A stretch of DNA of 64,000 nucleotides. It comes from Acidobacteriota bacterium. GTDB lineage: Bacteria; Acidobacteriota; Terriglobia; Terriglobales; Acidobacteriaceae. The notes below the pieces were generated by a model. That model had not been told where the DNA came from. It saw only the letters and a list, made by a program, of their open reading frames with translations, and did no database searches. The stretch is from the NCBI GenBank assembly GCA_003225055.1, contig QIAU01000188.1:26316-90315 (forward strand), written 5' to 3'. The translations under genes and the position numbers were made by a program. Below, piece after piece: positions 63,203 to 64,000 of this stretch (positions within the stretch are counted from its first letter, which is position 1; each line of letters begins with the position of its first letter).

Positions 63203-64000
63203 ATGGAACGTCGGCAAGCGTTCCGATTCGAGTTGATGCCTAAGGGCGAACAGCCACGGCAGATGAGCCGTTCGGCGGGTTGCGCCCGTTACGTCTACAA
63301 CCAGGCGTTGGCTCTCAAGAAAGAGCGCTACGAGAAGCAAGAGAAGCTCACCCGCTTCCAGCTGGACAAGATGCTGGTCGAGTGGAAGCAAGAAACGCCG
63401 TGGCCGTCCGAAGCCCCAGCCCACGCCTTACAGCAAGCCCTCCTCGACCTGGACCGTGCGTATACCAAGTTTTTCCGAAAGCGAGCCCAGTTTCCGAAGT
63501 TTCACAAGAAGGGCGTACGGGATTCATTTCGAGAGTCCGATCCGAAGTGCATCAAACTAGACCAAGTCAACCGCCGCATTCAGTTGCCCAAGCTGGGTTG
63601 GGTGCGTTATCGCAAGAGCCGTGAGGTGCTGGGCGAGATTCCGAGTGTCACCGTCAGCTTATCGGCTGGCAAATGGTTCGTCAGTATCAGCACGCGGCGC
63701 GAAGTCGAGCCGCCGTTGCATCCTTCGACATCGTCGGTGGGTTTGGATTGGGGAGTGGCTCGTTTCTATACCCTGTCTGACGGTGAGTACGAAGACCAGT
63801 TGCAGCCGTTTAAAAAATTCTTGCCCAAGTTAGCGAAGCTCGAACGACGGCTAGCTGGTAAGAAAAAGTGGTCAAGCAACTGGAAGAAGGCGAAAGCCAA
63901 AATCACCAAGTTGCACAGCAAGATTGCCCATATCAGAAAGGATTTCGTGCACAAGGCTTCGCACGACATCAGCAAAAACCACGCCGTCGTGTTTGTCGAA
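63203..64000 (+). CDS. tnpB: IS605-family TnpB (RNA-guided nuclease family), 3'-truncated by the window
   Basis: A 266-codon frame open to the last base. N-terminal recognition region: MERRQAFRFELMPKGEQPRQ, ARYVYNQALALKKERYEK. The middle has FPKFHKKGVRDSFRESD and IQLPKLGWVRYRKSREV. The first RuvC catalytic Asp is in SSVGLDWGVARFYTLSDG, followed by a Lys/Arg-rich helix and KDFVHKASHDISKNHAVVFV leading toward the second acidic site, which is outside the window together with the zinc ribbon. TnpB proteins are programmable nucleases using an RNA from the element's 3' end. No frameshift is seen, in contrast to tnpA. Confidence 0.9.
   Translation, partial: MERRQAFRFELMPKGEQPRQMSRSAGCARYVYNQALALKKERYEKQEKLTRFQLDKMLVEWKQETPWPSEAPAHALQQALLDLDRAYTKFFRKRAQFPKFHKKGVRDSFRESDPKCIKLDQVNRRIQLPKLGWVRYRKSREVLGEIPSVTVSLSAGKWFVSISTRREVEPPLHPSTSSVGLDWGVARFYTLSDGEYEDQLQPFKKFLPKLAKLERRLAGKKKWSSNWKKAKAKITKLHSKIAHIRKDFVHKASHDISKNHAVVFVE

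Larger units (their letters stand above)
62768..64000. mobile_element. IS605-like element: divergent tnpA (dead) and tnpB, running off the window
   Basis: tnpA and tnpB are divergent with 21 bp between their starts, the IS605/IS608-like arrangement. The left end lies close to the tnpA stop at 62768. The right end, including any guide RNA region at the tnpB 3' end, lies beyond 64000. Confidence 0.82.

Noticed and set aside
1..64000. CRISPR array, rRNA operon or prophage structural genes
   Set aside because: No regularly spaced repeats, no ribosomal RNA core sequences and no capsid, terminase or tail genes were seen on either strand.

Overview
The window looks like chromosomal DNA of a soil Acidobacteriota bacterium, most likely a Koribacter/Sulfotelmatobacter-like Terriglobia. 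This rests on family content, not on a database search. It carries three very large TonB-dependent receptors of the Oar type (carboxypeptidase-regulatory N-terminal domain, terminal Phe) with no SusD partner. It also has a CRTAC1/ASPIC-UnbV protein beside a TPR protein, a decayed ADOP-type orphan permease, a PQQ dehydrogenase with an internal haem c, Tat-exported Gfo/Idh/MocA and DUF1080 proteins, and ISNCY and IS605-type elements. No rRNA gene, complete tRNA gene or CRISPR array was seen.

Layout. 0-0.7 kb: IS1634-type transposase remnant. 1.3-8.1 kb: TPR protein, CRTAC1-like protein and receptor 1. 8.9-10.7 kb: dead ADOP permease. 10.8-13 kb: PQQ dehydrogenase. 13.4-24 kb: a sugar-processing block with two oxidoreductases, an isomerase, a GH29-like enzyme, DUF1080, receptor 2, a dead LacI regulator and a broken second isomerase. 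24.8-34.6 kb: two M1 metallopeptidases, a membrane protein, a frameshifted MFS transporter with a nucleoside hydrolase, and a 5'-3' exonuclease. 34.8-36 kb: a graveyard of gene ends (NarL, HsdM, MFS). 36-37.4 kb: redoxin plus DsbD-alpha. 37.7-44.2 kb: a rearranged ISNCY element, a pseudo-receiver gene, and two integrase/tRNA-3'-end scars flanking an M20 hydrolase and a secreted protein. 45-47.1 kb: methionine-salvage operon mtnB-mtnD-mtnC. 47.6-53 kb: DinB (frameshifted), PIG-L deacetylase and receptor 3. 53.8-59.4 kb: small TfoX-like protein, a split DUF3857/transglutaminase/TPR protein and a broken GH18 chitinase. 59.6-62.6 kb: isochorismatase-like hydrolase, several remnants and an SDR. 62.8-64 kb: IS605-like tnpA (dead) and tnpB (open to the window edge).

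How the genes work together. The most coherent system is the 13.4-24 kb block. Receptor 2 could import an oligosaccharide. The Tat-exported Gfo/Idh/MocA enzyme and the divergently transcribed DUF1080 protein resemble the dehydrogenase plus 3-keto-glycoside hydrolase pair of oxidative glycoside cleavage. The GH29-like enzyme, the cytoplasmic isomerase and a second oxidoreductase would handle the released sugar. The local LacI gene is destroyed, so control may be lost.

The second theme is decay. More than twenty gene remnants lie between intact genes, several of them clustered at integrase/tRNA scars. Long intact reading frames (1289, 1178, 1056, 822 codons) argue against general sequencing error, although single-base frameshifts in the MFS, DinB and DUF3857 genes could individually be errors.
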